From: Strigamia acuminata
Lineage: Eukaryota > Arthropoda > Chilopoda > Geophilomorpha > Linotaeniidae
Length of the DNA: 60,000 bases
Assembly (NCBI GenBank): GCA_949358305.1
Contig: OX442315.1
Span: 19,186,427 to 19,246,426, forward strand
Direction of reading: 5' to 3'
In this document: one piece after another, positions 25,200-38,783 of the stretch
Numbering within the stretch: position 1 is the first letter of the stretch
How the letters are laid out: the number at the start of each line of letters is the position of its first letter
Program-made: the position numbers and the translations under genes
The notes under the pieces: generated by a model
What the model saw: only the letters and a program-made list of their open reading frames with translations
What the model was told of the DNA's origin: nothing
Databases searched by the model: none

Positions 25200-26687
25200 T
25201 GACTTTAAAAGAAAAATGAATTGGAAAGGATGTTATTTAGCATACTGTATATGTAATAGCACAGCTGCAGGAAAGTATTTAATTTATTTGTTGAGATCAA
25301 AATATGTTTGAATTATTTGTTTTATTTGATATTGAACAATTGAGTAATGATGATTAGAAAAAAAAAGTGGAATTGGCTGCAAATCAGAATTAGAAAGGGT
25401 TGATGCTGAATATTTTAAAGCTTATTTAAATTTCACTTCTCAAAGTGACATGAGAAATCGCAAGTTGAGCACATCAAGGGAAAAAAGTACTGGTCTCATC
25501 TTGAAATTGCATTTCAGCCATGCGTGTTATGCTTGTTCTGCTGGAAGAGCTTTTAATTTTTTTTGTAATGCATAAAAGTAATTTGTCAGAAGAAAAGTTG
25601 GAGAGAGAACATTATTACGCATATACCCCCTTTCGTATTGATGAGTCCTGCATTAAACTTTTTTTTTTTATTATGTTGAACTAAGCAAGTATACATAACA
25701 TTTCCAATTAAAAGCAAAAATACATTAGGCAGCTGAAATGAAAGTCGTAACCTTTTTCAAAACGTAGGTATTATTTTTTAAAAGAATAATTACATTAAAT
25801 TTTGGGGTTGGCTCCTACTTAAAGCAATTAAAATGCAAAAACCAAGCGTGCACTTTTATGTAATTATTAATAAATATATTAAATTCTATGGTGGGAGCGT
25901 GTTGGATGCGACAAGATGAATGTTGGTGGGGAAGAGGGGATAGGGGCGAGGGACTAACGAATACAATTGCAATTTAGTAGCGCATATAACTCATCATTTT
26001 ATTTTATTTTTTTCTTACTTTTTTTTCTTTTTTTTTCCTTTTTTTTTATTTCGGAAGGGAATCGGGAAGTTTATATAAGTCCTTTATTTAAGGGGTTGGA
26101 TTTTCAATTGTTTGTTTTTCAGTCGTGAAAAAGAAAAATAATGATAAATCAATCGGGGTAGGATTTTATTTTTGAAATCATTTGTTCGAGAGTGCGAGAT
26201 TTCCTAAGCGAGTGGCATGGGAATTTGGTGTGCACTTTATACTTCTACGTCGTTTTCCTTTTTGTTTGACGTGTTTACGAGCTAGCCAATAATAAAGAAA
26301 AAGAAACAGTATAACTACTCTGCAGAAAGGCAATCATCTTTGGACGAAAATAACGGAAATCGGAAAAAATGTTTGTTCGCTCTGCATGTGTCCTCGTAGT
26401 GCAAAACATTCATTACTTTTGGGATGAACCCAGAAAAGAATTTATTAAATGATTTTTTTTAATACAAAACAAAATTTTAGTAATCCAGCAAAAACATTTG
26501 GAATGTGTTGCTGCTTCTTTAGAAGAAAAAAATGTAATAAAAATTGTTTTTAGTGGAGTTGGGGAGAAAAACTCCCGTCAAACCATTTCATTAGATGAAA
26601 TCCAACATTGGAGTCTACAAGTTTATTGTGGCTTTCTCTCTAATGGACATTCTATAAAAAGCAACAATAGAGTTAGTGGTTAGTGGT

Positions 26688-26751
26688 ATTTTATTTATTT
26701 TATTTTATTTATTTATTTATTTATTTATATATATTTATTTAGTTAGTTAGT
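26688..26751 (+). repeat. TTTA and AGTT tetranucleotide repeats
   Basis: A TTTA array passes into (AGTT)3. Confidence 0.85.
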
Positions 26752-29023
26752 TATTGATGTTTCAAAAAGAAAAAAAAGATAATTTAAATAGTAGAAATGT
26801 TAGCAATGTAGACAGGTGATAGTGTTCCTTTCTGCAATTGGATTTTGCAATTTGAATACATTATAAGAGCGAAATCGTGCAGTGAAGCCCTGATAGAAAA
26901 TTCTATCCATCTCGCAGCTGGAGCTGTTTCGGAAAATGAAGTGAAAAGAACGTCCAGAGAGCATACGTGTATTCATGGTTATTTATTTGCCACTTTGCTT
27001 GCAAATAACATAAGACTCTCATCCCCCTCCGTCCCGTCATTTTTCCTCGTGGGCCTCACTCTTGGCGTATATGCATTTCATCTATGCTGTTCATTTACTC
27101 GGAAAATATGGCAAGCACAACACAATCTTGTCTGTTCCCCTTCCTCCCTCCGCCCACCTCCTTCCTTCCTTCGTTGCTTGCAGCCCCTTCCACCCTTTCT
27201 CTTTTTTTCCTCTCTCTCTACCTTTTCCAATATTGACATTCACTTCATTTGAAAGAAATCGCACGAATGGAGTGGGAGAACCTCGGGCCCAGATTACTTT
27301 CGATTGGCAAGGGAAAAGCAGGTGGTTTCTAGGCAACCCTCCTTGCTCGTTGTGCGAACATCACGCCGCATTGGATGAATTCTGGCCATTGGTGTGAGAG
27401 TCGAGGCTCTTCCATCTTCTCCCCCGTCGCTCTTCCATCACGCCCAGTACACATCACACTTGGTTTCATCCTCTCACACTTGGGCCATAACGGTTCGATA
27501 GAGGAGCTTAAGGCTTAACCGTTGTTGCAATGCGTCTAACCCTATTTCAAAGCAAACACACAACGTTTATGTTGACGGTATAATGTTGTACAAGTGAGGT
27601 GGACGCGTTCACACCTCGTCATCTTGTAATACGATGAGAGTCACGAATTTGCAGTTGGTATAATAGCACAATTTATTGAGCACCTCCAGTTCTATTTAAG
27701 CCGAATTGTATGGAAGTAGTAGGAGGGTTTGCCTCTTACTCTCTCTTAGCTTTAATCAACTACTGTCATATTGAGCTCAAGGGGCAAGTCTTTTGATGTT
27801 CTCAAACGAAAAAGTTAATCATTAGTTTTTGGCGGCATGTACGTGGGATGAAAAGGGAAACGTGAGATGAATCTCAATTCTTCGCTTGTCATTAGGCTCG
27901 TTGTCTTTTGTATTCTCTTTTCGAAAAAATCTGCCAACTGCATCTTTTACAAGCACCCAAATCGATACTGCAATTTGAAGCTAATTATTTTCTTTTGTTT
28001 TATCTAAATCTGCACTTTAAACAGAAAAATTATTTTTTTTAATAGTTTAAGAAGAAACAACTAATGTCATTAACTTGTTTTTATTTTTATTATTTTTTAG
28101 AAGAAAAAAAAATTTTTTTCGTGAAGTTTGGAGAAAAATAAGAAATAAATTAATAATAGTTGAAGCGTTAGGTGTTTTGAGGCGAGGGAGGAAAAATCGG
28201 AATTTAATCTAGAAAAACCCTGTAATCGAGTTACACAGAAACGCACAAGTGGCCATTCTTCTTCCACTTTAAAAAAAAGAAGGGAAAAAAACTATAAATA
28301 TTGAGACGCACCAGCAGATTACTTTTAGTAGAACCTGAAGCCGCAACCACGCCTTAACAGTTTTAAATTTTAATTTTCGATGACCCTACAGGGCAGGACA
28401 TAAAGAAAACCAGGGTCCTTAAACGTTAATGGGCTTGAAGTACAATGAGGCACGTGCCTTACCGGTATAGAATGAGCTAGGTGTAGAAAAACGACTTTTT
28501 TATGGTTGCTAAAAGGAGTAGGATAAGTTAAAGGGCTCTTCAATTCATTCGTTCATTGACACGACATGACCATTAGCAATTGAGGATAGTCACGGGTAAT
28601 GATTCGCTCTGGCTTGGTGCAGTTGGGGGAAAAGGGTTGATCAGCTGCTTTTTCTCTCAGTGGTAATATTGTTGTTATTTTTTCTGGAATCGGGATTGTC
28701 GTTAATTAACTTTCGTTGTTCAATGCTGCCAATTTTTTTTTACTTTCTCAGTTAGGTGCAATTTCGTGCCCGACCTCTTGTCCTTTACTTTCTCGCTTAC
28801 TCCTTCATGCATACTGAATCAGCTTCGTGCTTACCTCGGTGGCCAAAGTTTCAGTCTGATGACTTGTCCTTCTTAAATGATGTATGGGACCACCATACTT
28901 GCCATACCTTTATCTTGTTTTTTTCTTTGCTTTTTTTTTCTTTCTTCTAAAAATAAAAAAATCTTTTCTAGAAAAATAATAATGAAATCATTGCAGTTGC
29001 ATAGTTTATAGTTATACATTATT

Positions 29024-29026
29024 CAT

Positions 29027-29056
<30 letters not shown>
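29024..29056 (+). repeat. TTTA tetranucleotide repeat
   Basis: Eight perfect TTTA units. Confidence 0.9.
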
Positions 29057-29057
<1 letters not shown>

Positions 29058-30390
29058 CACTTTTTTCAAGATATAAATTATTTGTGCTTATAGTTTGATT
29101 TATAAAACTTTTTATGGTCATTTTGTGGGTTTGATAGCGATATGGTTGAAAAAAAAATTGGATAAAACATTTTTTTTTCCTTCTTTTTTTCTGAGTGAAT
29201 AGATATACAACAGTCGATGTTGCCTTTTTTTTCCTTTATTTTTTTTATCAAGTTTAGTGAAGCTTGGATGATACGAAACTTACTGAGCTGCCTTAAGATT
29301 CGAGCCCAATGACGCTGGAAACTTTACAACCTCATTTGAATTGGCTTGGTTGAACGTTGGCTTCCGTTTTCTAATAAATTAAATATGAGCTCGGATATAG
29401 CGAGGCATACGGTCCACTGATAGTACATTCGTTGTTCGTGGAAGCACTTCACTAAATGTGATTGACTCACAAAACAGAAACGTCACGTCACCATTAAGAT
29501 ATGTGCAAAGCAAAGAAGTTGTTGCACTTACCTTTGTTTTATTAGTGGGGCTTGCCTAGCGAGCACCGAAAGGACGGAAGGAGCGAGACGATGAGTCTAT
29601 AAAGCATTGGAACCACGATTCGTATTTCGTATGTATAGCGTTGGAAAAATAAGGATTACATGAGAATTATTCATTTAAAATCCGAAAAGCGTGCGTGTGT
29701 GGTATTAGGAAACTAAGCTGCGTTTTGGTGGTGAGTTGTTGGCACTGCACGGCGGCATGCACGTTGCGTTTTGATAAATCCCATGTTTCGCTATCTTAAT
29801 ATTATTAAGCAATTCATTTTCTATATCGGTTGGTAGTCGTCGAATGGACAAATTTTCGAGTGGCTCGTTTGGACCTCTGTTAGTGGTCTTTTCAGCATAT
29901 CTCACCAATTTCCAGAAGCATTTGCTAACAGCCTAATTAAACGAGAAGAGGTTGGGGGGAAGTAGGTGGCTATGACATGCGGGAAACGGTTTTGAGGAAA
30001 GGACAATGAGGCGATTTAGCAGCACACAATTTGGCCAAAATTGGTCCATTTATACCACTCAAGGTGATATTCGGTCGGCATAGAGGAGCACCGCGCAAAT
30101 TGTTTAACGACCACTCGTTTGTGACCAGCTACGAGACTTTACATACACGTGCCCAATCTGTTGAACCTTTTGCTCGGCTTGTGCGAGTCGTTCGGCCCGG
30201 CTTCCGTATTTATAGTGGGTGGCAGCTAGATCACGGCTTCAACAGATCGCCTATTTACGTTCACATTGCGGGAAAGAAAACTGTTTTATTGAATACTTGG
30301 GAGTTGGGTTTACGGTCTTCTAAAGAGAGGCGTCTGAAAGACGAAGGGAAACCCACCATCAGCGACGTCGTTGTAGGACAATCGTCCTTG

Positions 30391-30505
30391 ATGGCCTCAT
30401 AGCCAAACGTCCCTTATGTGGCTGCTGTCTCGTTAGGTATATATGTCTATATCCACTTGAAATTTTATAGCGCCATTCTGTTATCTTTATGGCTAACTCC
30501 GCCAT
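30391..30505. promoter_or_regulatory. cluster of Pho/YY1-type GCCAT sites in the abd-A intron
   Basis: ATGGC at 30391-30395, GCCAT at 30472-30476, ATGGC at 30489-30493 and GCCAT at 30501-30505 put four Pho/YY1 cores in 115 bp, three of them in 34 bp. The cluster is about 0.9 kb upstream of the candidate microexon. No long GAGA tract is adjacent, so a Polycomb role is only a possibility. Confidence 0.35.
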
Positions 30506-31400
30506 GAGTCCCGCCACTCATTCACAGCCGAACACTTCATTGTTGTTGCTTTTTTTTTATTTTATTTTTATTTTTTACTTTATTTTTTTTATTTATTTTT
30601 TTCGCTTCCTTCTTTTCTCACCAGAGGTGTTCGATGAGGTATTTTTTATTTCTATTTATTTAATTCTTTCTTTCTTTCTTTTTTGTTTGTTTATTTTATC
30701 TATTTATTTCCGGGAAATTAATTGAACCTCATTAATAATTAATAATTTATTTGGGTGAATTAAAATCGGTGGGAGAAATTTCCAGGGGTAATAAATAATT
30801 AGTCGATTGGACAATTTTCAATTGGTTTAAATGGTAATGCAACGAATTTAATCAAATGTAATGTAGATGCGTTGCCGTCAGGAAAGTTAATTTTATCTCG
30901 GCGATAATCTAAACAGTTGAAAGAGTTGTTGTATAATAGATAAGAAAGTATCTATAATAAAGTAACACCATAAAACAAGTTTTAATTAATTTAATTAATT
31001 CTCCGTCATAGAATTTTTATCGTTTTTCAAGAGTTGCGTTTAATGTAGTCTCTTATTACATATAGACTCTCCCCAGTGATTCAATTGATTTCCTACGGGC
31101 AAAATGAATACATTGCACAAAAGAAAATTATCCTTTTTTATTTCTTTTTCTTCGAGTCGTAGTGAGACAATGATGGCAAGAAGAAAAAAAAATGTAGTAG
31201 CAAAATTAACCTGAAAAAAAAAAACATCTAAAAAATAAAAATAAACAAGGAGTTATTAATTATTATTAAAACTTAATAATTGTTACTTTACAAATGTCTG
31301 TTAGTATGTTTACCTGCACAATGCTGTTTGTGCTTTAGCACGAATATTTAAATTTCACAGCAAACAGACACGTAACGAACTGTATTTTTTTATTCACTAG

Positions 31401-31472
31401 TGAGCGGTTCAAAGTTGGATTACTTGCCCTTTTGGAAACACCTGATAGACCCAGATGACGTGGACTATTTTG
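31401..31472 (+). CDS. abd-A: candidate 72-nt cassette microexon of abd-A (linker between YPWM and homeodomain)
   Basis: A 72-nt segment follows an acceptor (pyrimidine-rich TTTTTTTATTCACTAG, ending at 31400) and precedes a consensus donor (TTTG/GTGAGA, GT at 31473-31474). Exon 1 leaves one base and the homeobox exon begins with two, so an inserted exon must have a length divisible by three, an open frame in this phase, and must end by supplying one base. This segment meets all three conditions. It would replace the SIT-GPNG junction by SIT, then 24 residues, then GPNG. The insert begins VSGSKLDYLPFWK and ends DPDDVDYF; it is acidic near its end and has one tryptophan in PFWKHL. Insect abd-A has extra residues at the same place, but the peptide here is different. 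The ORF, phase and splice sites are seen directly; use in mRNA is inferred. Confidence 0.62.
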
Positions 31473-34400
31473 GTGAGACATTTCAGACATTCTACTGTAA
31501 AATTTGAAAGGGCTCTTTTTATTTTGTGGGTCTATTCCTGAAAAAAAATTTCCTGTAGTGATTAGCGGTGAAAAAAGATTCTCTTTTAATACATTACATT
31601 AGGCATTTAGCTCTCTTTCGTGCGTGGCGATTGGGTAAAAATCTGAGGTAGTTGATTGAAGGTTTCATCCGTGTTTCCATTGTCTACTTTCCTTCTCTGT
31701 CATTCATGTCATTCGTCAATGGGATTTATATTGAACGAGGGAGGATGTCGAATGTATGTGTGTTCCGTACGTTGCAACGTGTAACACAAAATTGATTTGA
31801 ATACGACGTATTTTGGGTGGCAAACATCCTCGTAGTTTAAATTGCCGTTAAACATGGGGGAAGAAAATTTCCTGCTTGTTTTAAAGTGCCGGTTTTTAAC
31901 TGCAGATGGCGAAAAAGTAGGGAGTGTCACGAGTACATTTGCCTTCCTTTGGTTGGGTCAATACTCGGGGTTGAAACTTGAAATGTTAAAACGTGAAAAT
32001 TAAAATGAAAAACAAACAATAACAATTACTGCGCTTGTTGTCTAATGTTTATTCACTCTTTTTCTTAGGAACAAATTGACAATAGATGAGAATTTTAAAT
32101 TTTTAAATTTTTTGTTACGGAGTATATTTTATTTTGGTTCCATTTCATTCGGTCTTGATTTCCTCGGGTTAATTTTAAAACATGAAACCGAAAGGGCCAC
32201 GGATCTATTATTGGGCCTTGGTCTAGATATTTTAGGAGACAAGATAAAAATTTAAAGAAAAAAAAAAGTGAAAGAAGGGCAGAAATATTAGTGTCTATTC
32301 AAATTCAAATTGAAATGTCAATTTTCTTTCTTGGTCCTCCTTTCTTAGTGCTAACTAATGCAAGCTGTGACAAAAGCGCGAGAGGAGAAATATTCCACCT
32401 CACTCATTATACGGAGTTATTGAAATACGTTGAAACTTACTGCTTAACCTCGAAGGTTAGCTTGAGACAAAGCATTATCCAATTCAGCAATAGTCCATGA
32501 TTTGAAACCATTGTGTAGCTGGTAAGGTTCCTTCAAGGTTAACACCAACAGCGACTTGAGGAATAATGGTTGTGCATTCCTCCCTGCCATTAAGCGCGGC
32601 ACTGGGAGACCATTACAACTAAGGCTAATGAGGCAAGCACTTCAGGAATATTGGAAAAGCGATTTGACATTTCAATGTACAAAGTCTTTATACTATACAA
32701 CATTTGAAAAGCATACTTTTGATTACTCTTGTCAACGACGGGATTTCAATTGAAGCGATAATTACCGAGCGAATTATGAAATTTGTAATAAAAAATGAAG
32801 TGAGCTTGTATCATTATGTCGCCTCCAAAGTTTTTTAATTAAAATTGTTCGGGGGGGAAGGGAAGAGGAGGGGAAATGTGGGGTTCATTTTTAAAAAAAA
32901 TCTTACGTGACCAATTTTGGGCTTTCGATGCTCCGGTGCTCGGTAATCGCATGTTAATTATGCACTTGTTTTGACATGAAATAAATTCGAAATGGCTTAG
33001 TTAAATACTGTCGTGTCGTGTGAATCATTATTTATATCGAATTTGGACTTTAAATTGGTCGGAGAGATAAATTTGTGTATACCTTCACAGCTGCGCCGAT
33101 ATTGTACTAGATAAAAATATAAAGGCCTTCTCATCTCTTGCGCGGGAGATGTAATGCAAAAATAATTTCGTACATTAAAAGTTATGTTTATTACGACAGC
33201 TATTAGATGATTGTAAATCACGTAATCCGTGGAGGCTAGAGGTGGCAAGTTTACCTGAAATAATGATGAATTATAGTGTTTATGGTGTGAGTAAAAACCT
33301 TCATTAAACGAGAGTAAATTTATTCCGTGTATACAATGAATCAATGTGTGCGGAAATCCCCTAAGATAAGCCATCACACATAGCACAGCACTGAAATACT
33401 TTGTCAGTGAAAGCGGGGGAGGAAGGAGGAGTGTAAATGTGGAGCCAAATGTCTTGTCGATTTTACTCCAGTTACCAAATGGAGCAAATGAGTCTGAAAC
33501 AACAGCTTGCGATTAAAGAAAAAGCCCTTAGCCAAGTGCAGTCGAGTGTAAATTTGGTTCGAAATAAAGGGAAAATCGTGACTAGTACATCACGCAATAT
33601 GCCAATGGTCAACTGGACACGTCTTTTTTCGAGTGTGTAAAGGGGATAGCAAAGGAAACGAAAGGAAAGTGATTGCAGTTGCTAAGTGTTTCAGCCAACC
33701 TTCATTGATGAGCTTAAAAATAGCGACTCATCGATTTGATTTTGTTCGTGCGGTTTGCTCCAAACGCCATTTTGTGTGAAAAGGCCAGCAAATAATGGAT
33801 TTTATTCCCTCCCCTTTTTTCCTTTCTTTTTTCCCTCCTCCCTGTTTCACCCCTCCTCCTCCTGCTCTTGTAGTTTGGTTTTCGGTGCGCTTCCGCTCCT
33901 AGGAGTCCTAGGGTCAATAGAAAGAATAGAATCCCAATCAAATCGCGCTTTTATTTTAAGATTTCTCGTTGTAATTTCAACACGGTCATCTATTTTTAGC
34001 TTTTAAAATTCGATCAAGGTTTATGTTTTTATTTCACTCTTTTTTTCTCCTCTTTTTCGTTCCTCACGTTTTTTTTTCTTCTTCTTTTTTCTTTTTTTTT
34101 CTTTTTCTTTTATATTCGGGAAGAATACAAATGGCACGATGAAGGGCTGAGAAGAGAGAGAAAGTTGGTTACTCAAGTTTCGCGCCCACTCAGGAATATG
34201 GATGGGACATAAAGGGGGTGGGGTTGGGAAGATATAAAAAGGAGAAGGGTTTTATAAAACGCGGTGAATTTTTTTTTTGACTCGTCCGGATTATATTCAG
34301 AGTTTTCCCCTCACTTGAGACACGGTCCCCTTCTGGCCGACGACCATTTGTCACCACGTGTGTCTCTCGCGCCCACATTTATCGACGCGTTCGTGGAGAG

Positions 34401-35049
34401 ACTCAAATTTTGCTGGTTGGTTGTAGCTGGAAATCCCCTTCGTCCCTCGTCTGGTGACAATAAATGTGTGATAGGAAAACCACCGTGATATACCACTCAC
34501 ATGGCATATGTATCGGCCACATTTCCATGCACTAAAAAAAACCACTTGGATTTTGCTGCTTATATTTTTTTTATGGGCACCCACAAAATAGTTCTCTCTT
34601 TCAAAAGCTGTGTAAGCCGTAACCAAATGCAATGATTTCTTCGATTTTATGTTTGATGGGCTGTGCGGGAAACAAATTGTATTGTATATATATGAGATTG
34701 GAGAAGAATTGCTTTATTCATGACTTTAAAGTTGCGTTTGCCTCGTGTATTTTGTTTATTAGGTATTTGATTCTAATGGCAGCATTTCCACATGTATCTT
34801 GCATCTTGGCGCCCTCTTGAAACGCTACCGCGAACTTTCTTATTGCACTTCAGGTTTTCTCCTCTGATTATTCTATTGAGCTAGTTAAAACGAGGAAATG
34901 ATGGCAATCAAGAAATTTATGATACGGAGGATTACACACACTGAATGCGTGTAATGGGCTGTTAAATATGCTCGTAATAAATTTATAATTATGCGTATTA
35001 ATATAAATATATTGACTTTGATTACAGTATTCACAACATACGAAATGAA

Positions 35050-35094
35050 ATTATTAGTAATTTTTTTTTTATTTTTTTTTATTTTTTTTTATTT
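35050..35094 (+). repeat. 10-bp period A(T)9 repeat
   Basis: Three T runs spaced exactly 10 bp apart by single A residues, matching one DNA helical turn. Confidence 0.85.
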
Positions 35095-36717
35095 AAATCT
35101 GGTATAAAGAGATAAATTTATGGCGACAGTTAAATTTCGTTTTTTTTTTGCTCTTTCCTCTGTGTCTTCTTCTCTTTCTCTTTAAGGGCTTTTTCATATT
35201 TACAATAAATTTGCTTTGTAGTCGACATGTAGGTAGATTGCATTGCGCCCGTATCGAAGCCTCGCCTCTTCCTTTTGCTAAGCCTCGTGAGTACACATTC
35301 GTTCTGATTTGATTAAAAGGTAAATTAAACCAGGTTCCAGCACATGATTCCCGATTAAAAAACAATTTATGGATGATAGCTTAAATATATTTGTGAATTA
35401 GGCTACTTAGAAAAGAAAGCACAACACCATATGCCTTCCTTGTGAGGTTCATTAATTAGTTGGACTTGAATTATTTTCGCGGGGCATTTGTTTTATGATA
35501 ATGTATTACATTGAACACACGCAGTTCTGTGAAATTGCACGGCAAACTTTGGATAATTAGTACTGGCTTACCAGTGGTGAGCGCGGCTTTTTTTGCCGTG
35601 GTTATTTTTAATTTTTATTTGCATATTAGGTAAAATTGTAATAATAATTTTATTAATTTCGTTTTAAAATTGACTGTAATGATACAATTAAGAAGAAGAA
35701 AGGAGGCGGAAAATAACTTGTCTTGAGTTTTTAATGAAGTTCGCACTAATTACACAATTCAATCTAGCAGAGTGCGTAAGAAACGGGGGAAGGTGTTAGT
35801 AGAATTCTACGTCACGTTATGGCCATTTCAATTTGATGTTTTCCCATTTTGAGCCAAGATGGCCGACTAGGAGGTTGCTTCATTGATCGTTATGGTTGAG
35901 GATGTTCTGCTAGAATCATCTCTCGCGTCAGATAGCAACTCAAGTAAAGTTCAGTGAAATGTTCAATGTCTTCATGTTTATGATCCATTACAGCGGAATA
36001 TTGACCCATATTCTTTGTCTGTATGCATTGGAGTAACTTTGAAAATCTTTCTTTCATGAATGGTGTGCTTTTCATTCATGTTTAGTTTTGCTCGACTTTC
36101 ATTGCGAAGACGCACACTCTCCAGATCTTTTAAGACTAAATACACCACAATGCGGTGAAGTCTTATTTGTAACCTAGGCCATAATGGGTTGGGTTGGGGT
36201 AATTTTATGTACTGTGGATGAGAAGGAAGGGACACAGAGTAAAGGCTGTGGGGAAATGTGGGTGGGGGAGCTTGAGGAGAATAAGGAGGGTGTCGCTGTC
36301 GGCACACCACCACCAACCAGATTTTTTTTTATTCTTCGACTTGTGTCGTTCACCTTGCCTTTCTTTTTCTCTGCCTTGTAATGGCTGCCTTTTCCACTGC
36401 CTTTAGTGTGCATGGATGACGATCGATTGGGTAAAAAGGAAGGCGCGTTTGCTAGTGTTTATTGGCAAGAAAGGGATTTACAAGAAAATGCTATTTGAAC
36501 TACAAGTCCAAATCCAACTCTTGCAGTCTTGGTTTAAGAGTTTAAGGATAATCTCTCTTTTTTTTATTACTTTCCAAGTGTGTAATTAGAAGTTTCTGCT
36601 TATTTCGAACAATGCCAAAACCGCGCACACATTTTTTCTTCTTCTTCAACCTTGCATAATTAATAATTTTATTTGTGTGGGTTTGGAAAAAAGGAAAAAC
36701 AACAGCCGTGATCTTTT

Positions 36718-36809
36718 CTTTTGATTTCTTTTGATTTCTTTTTATTCGTTTATTCTTTTGCTTTGTTTTTTGTTTTTTTGTTTCTTTTCTTTTCTTTTCT
36801 TTTCTTTTG
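36718..36809 (+). repeat. T-rich repeat, TTTTC unit
   Basis: Imperfect T-rich repeats ending in about five perfect TTTTC units. Confidence 0.8.
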
Positions 36810-38783
36810 CTCCACCCCAGCCTTGAAGAAAATTAAGTTTCGAAAAAACGCATTAGTGTCAGGCATGATGGAGAAAAAAAAAACATTTTGGAGGTAGCCT
36901 CTGATGTTGATTATAGTCGTTCATTGGCTTTGAAGTTGGTTGGTGGATCTTTTTTTTTTTAAAGGTGTGCTGGTGTATGGGATTATTACATCGAAAGAAA
37001 ACTGTATCGAATTAGAAAGACCGCCTTAGAGTTTTAATTCTTCCTGAGCCTCACGTAGAATACAATGCGGGAACAACGTTGATAATAAAAAATGAGACAG
37101 AAAAAGTTGCTGGTAGAGTTAATTTTTATTCTCAGGTGCTTTGGACTTGTAGGACGGCATCGTTCGCAGAAATGGTTGAAGGCCGCCAAACTCGCATGTC
37201 TTTGGCGTAACGTGCAAGCCTGTTATTATCATGTTCCACTTACTCTCTAGATGACAGCCTTACCTTTCAGGCGTACTGAAATGATGGAGGTCTTTTGCCT
37301 ATTGGGAAAATGTTGCTCTTAGACGCGCTCTTTCACTTTGAGCAAAATTATATCTTGACTTTGGCTCGATATATATGTGTACGTATATATATCAGATGCT
37401 ATCTATAGGACAGTGCTTCATGCTTTGCACCAGAGCTTTTTTGCGGTGTGTCTTCAATTTTGAATTTACTGCGCTGCTTGCAAATTGGTTTGAATTAATC
37501 AGAAGCGCTGTTTAAAAAATTAAAAAGTTGTAATTTATGCTAAATGATGTTTGGTTTTAATTTACAAGTTTGAGTAAGTTGTTTATTTGTCTCGGTATTA
37601 GTTTTGTATGATGAGAGTGAGGGAAGCATGCTTAAGCGACCTTATTTCTCAGACGGTGAGATGTTCGTGCATAATTCCCATTGGCAAAAGCTGAGGAGGT
37701 CACGCCCTCTGCAGCCGACTATGGCTAGATACGGCCTCTCGAGAGAACTATGAAGGGATTATACCAAAGTTGAGTTTGGGGGAAGGTGAGTTGAAAGTAG
37801 TCGAAGGTGTAGGTATCCAGTGAGTTTTTGAGCTAAAAAAGAACAATGGGTTGGCGAAGAAAAAAAAGAAAGAATAAAAGCATTGTGTGTTTGATAAATG
37901 CGATTGCATTTAGTTTTATTTATTTTTTTCTAAAATGTTTGGAAAAAATCTCATGTTTGTTAAGTGCACGCATTTGGATTGAGATAAAGTTTTCTCATTA
38001 CGGAATTAAATGTATAGATATAATTCTGAGGTTTCTTGTAATTAAATGTAATTTGCGCTAAGATACGCTAGGTTGACTTGTTATGAGTGAAAAATTTATG
38101 TTTTTAGTGTTAGTAAATTGCGCAAATGCCTTTTTAATATGTAGCTAGCACGAAAATGTATTGCAGGTTGGAGGTAATAGCCGATAATGCATGGGTTTCT
38201 TCAGGACGGGTTAACTGCTGTAATTTGGTTCTTGGTATTATTTGTGTGTTTGAATTGGAATAAATCGATTGATTGCAGCACAATAAGAATCCTGTGCAAA
38301 GAAGTTAAAGTCGAAAGACGGGAATGAATAATTGCACGGTTTTGGTGCAATGCGTTGTGTATCAGTGTCGCATCTTTCTTAAGACATTGCATTTTACATA
38401 AGAATATTTGTATACAAAGCAATTAACATTGTAACACGGTCTACCTAATTCACTTTTCTTTATCCCCTTATGCATCTGTTTCTCTCTTTACGAGTCTGAG
38501 CCATAAAACAGAGGTCATTGGACACACTTCTCAGTGTCCGCCTTCCTGTAATAAAACTATAAACACTTGTCTGCTCCATTGTACAGAGTATAAACAGTCA
38601 GCATTTGGATATGCTTTCTGTCACATGCGAGGTGTCACAAACGACCAATTTTGCCATTTTATGAGTCAAGTGACTGGGTTGAGGCGATACACTTCTTTAT
38701 TTCGGATCAAATCAAATTTATGAGGTGCAAAATTTATGAGATTGACTGTGAAATTCGTAGATTAATTTATTATGTTTTATAAT

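Larger units (their letters stand above)
12778..31400 (+). other. abd-A: abd-A large intron, 5' part
   Basis: Intronic sequence from the exon 1 donor (GTAAGA) to the candidate microexon acceptor. No recognisable second gene was found; open frames here are short or low-complexity. Composition alternates between long T-rich or A-rich stretches and more balanced islands at about 13.0-14.1, 15.0-15.55, 16.3-17.1, 17.3-17.65, 22.2-22.9, 27.0-27.7 and 29.3-30.5 kb. The islands are the best places to look for conserved enhancers or Polycomb elements. Individual motif clusters inside them are listed separately. Between the islands I see only simple sequence. Confidence 0.85.

Noticed and set aside
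30031-30402. 123-codon + strand open frame with balanced composition
   Set aside because: No known domain, lies in the abd-A intron and overlaps a motif-rich island; more likely conserved non-coding DNA that happens to be open.
33077-33087. GTATACCTTCA, partial match to the miR-iab-4 3p arm
   Set aside because: The facing 5p arm is absent upstream, so no precursor can form.
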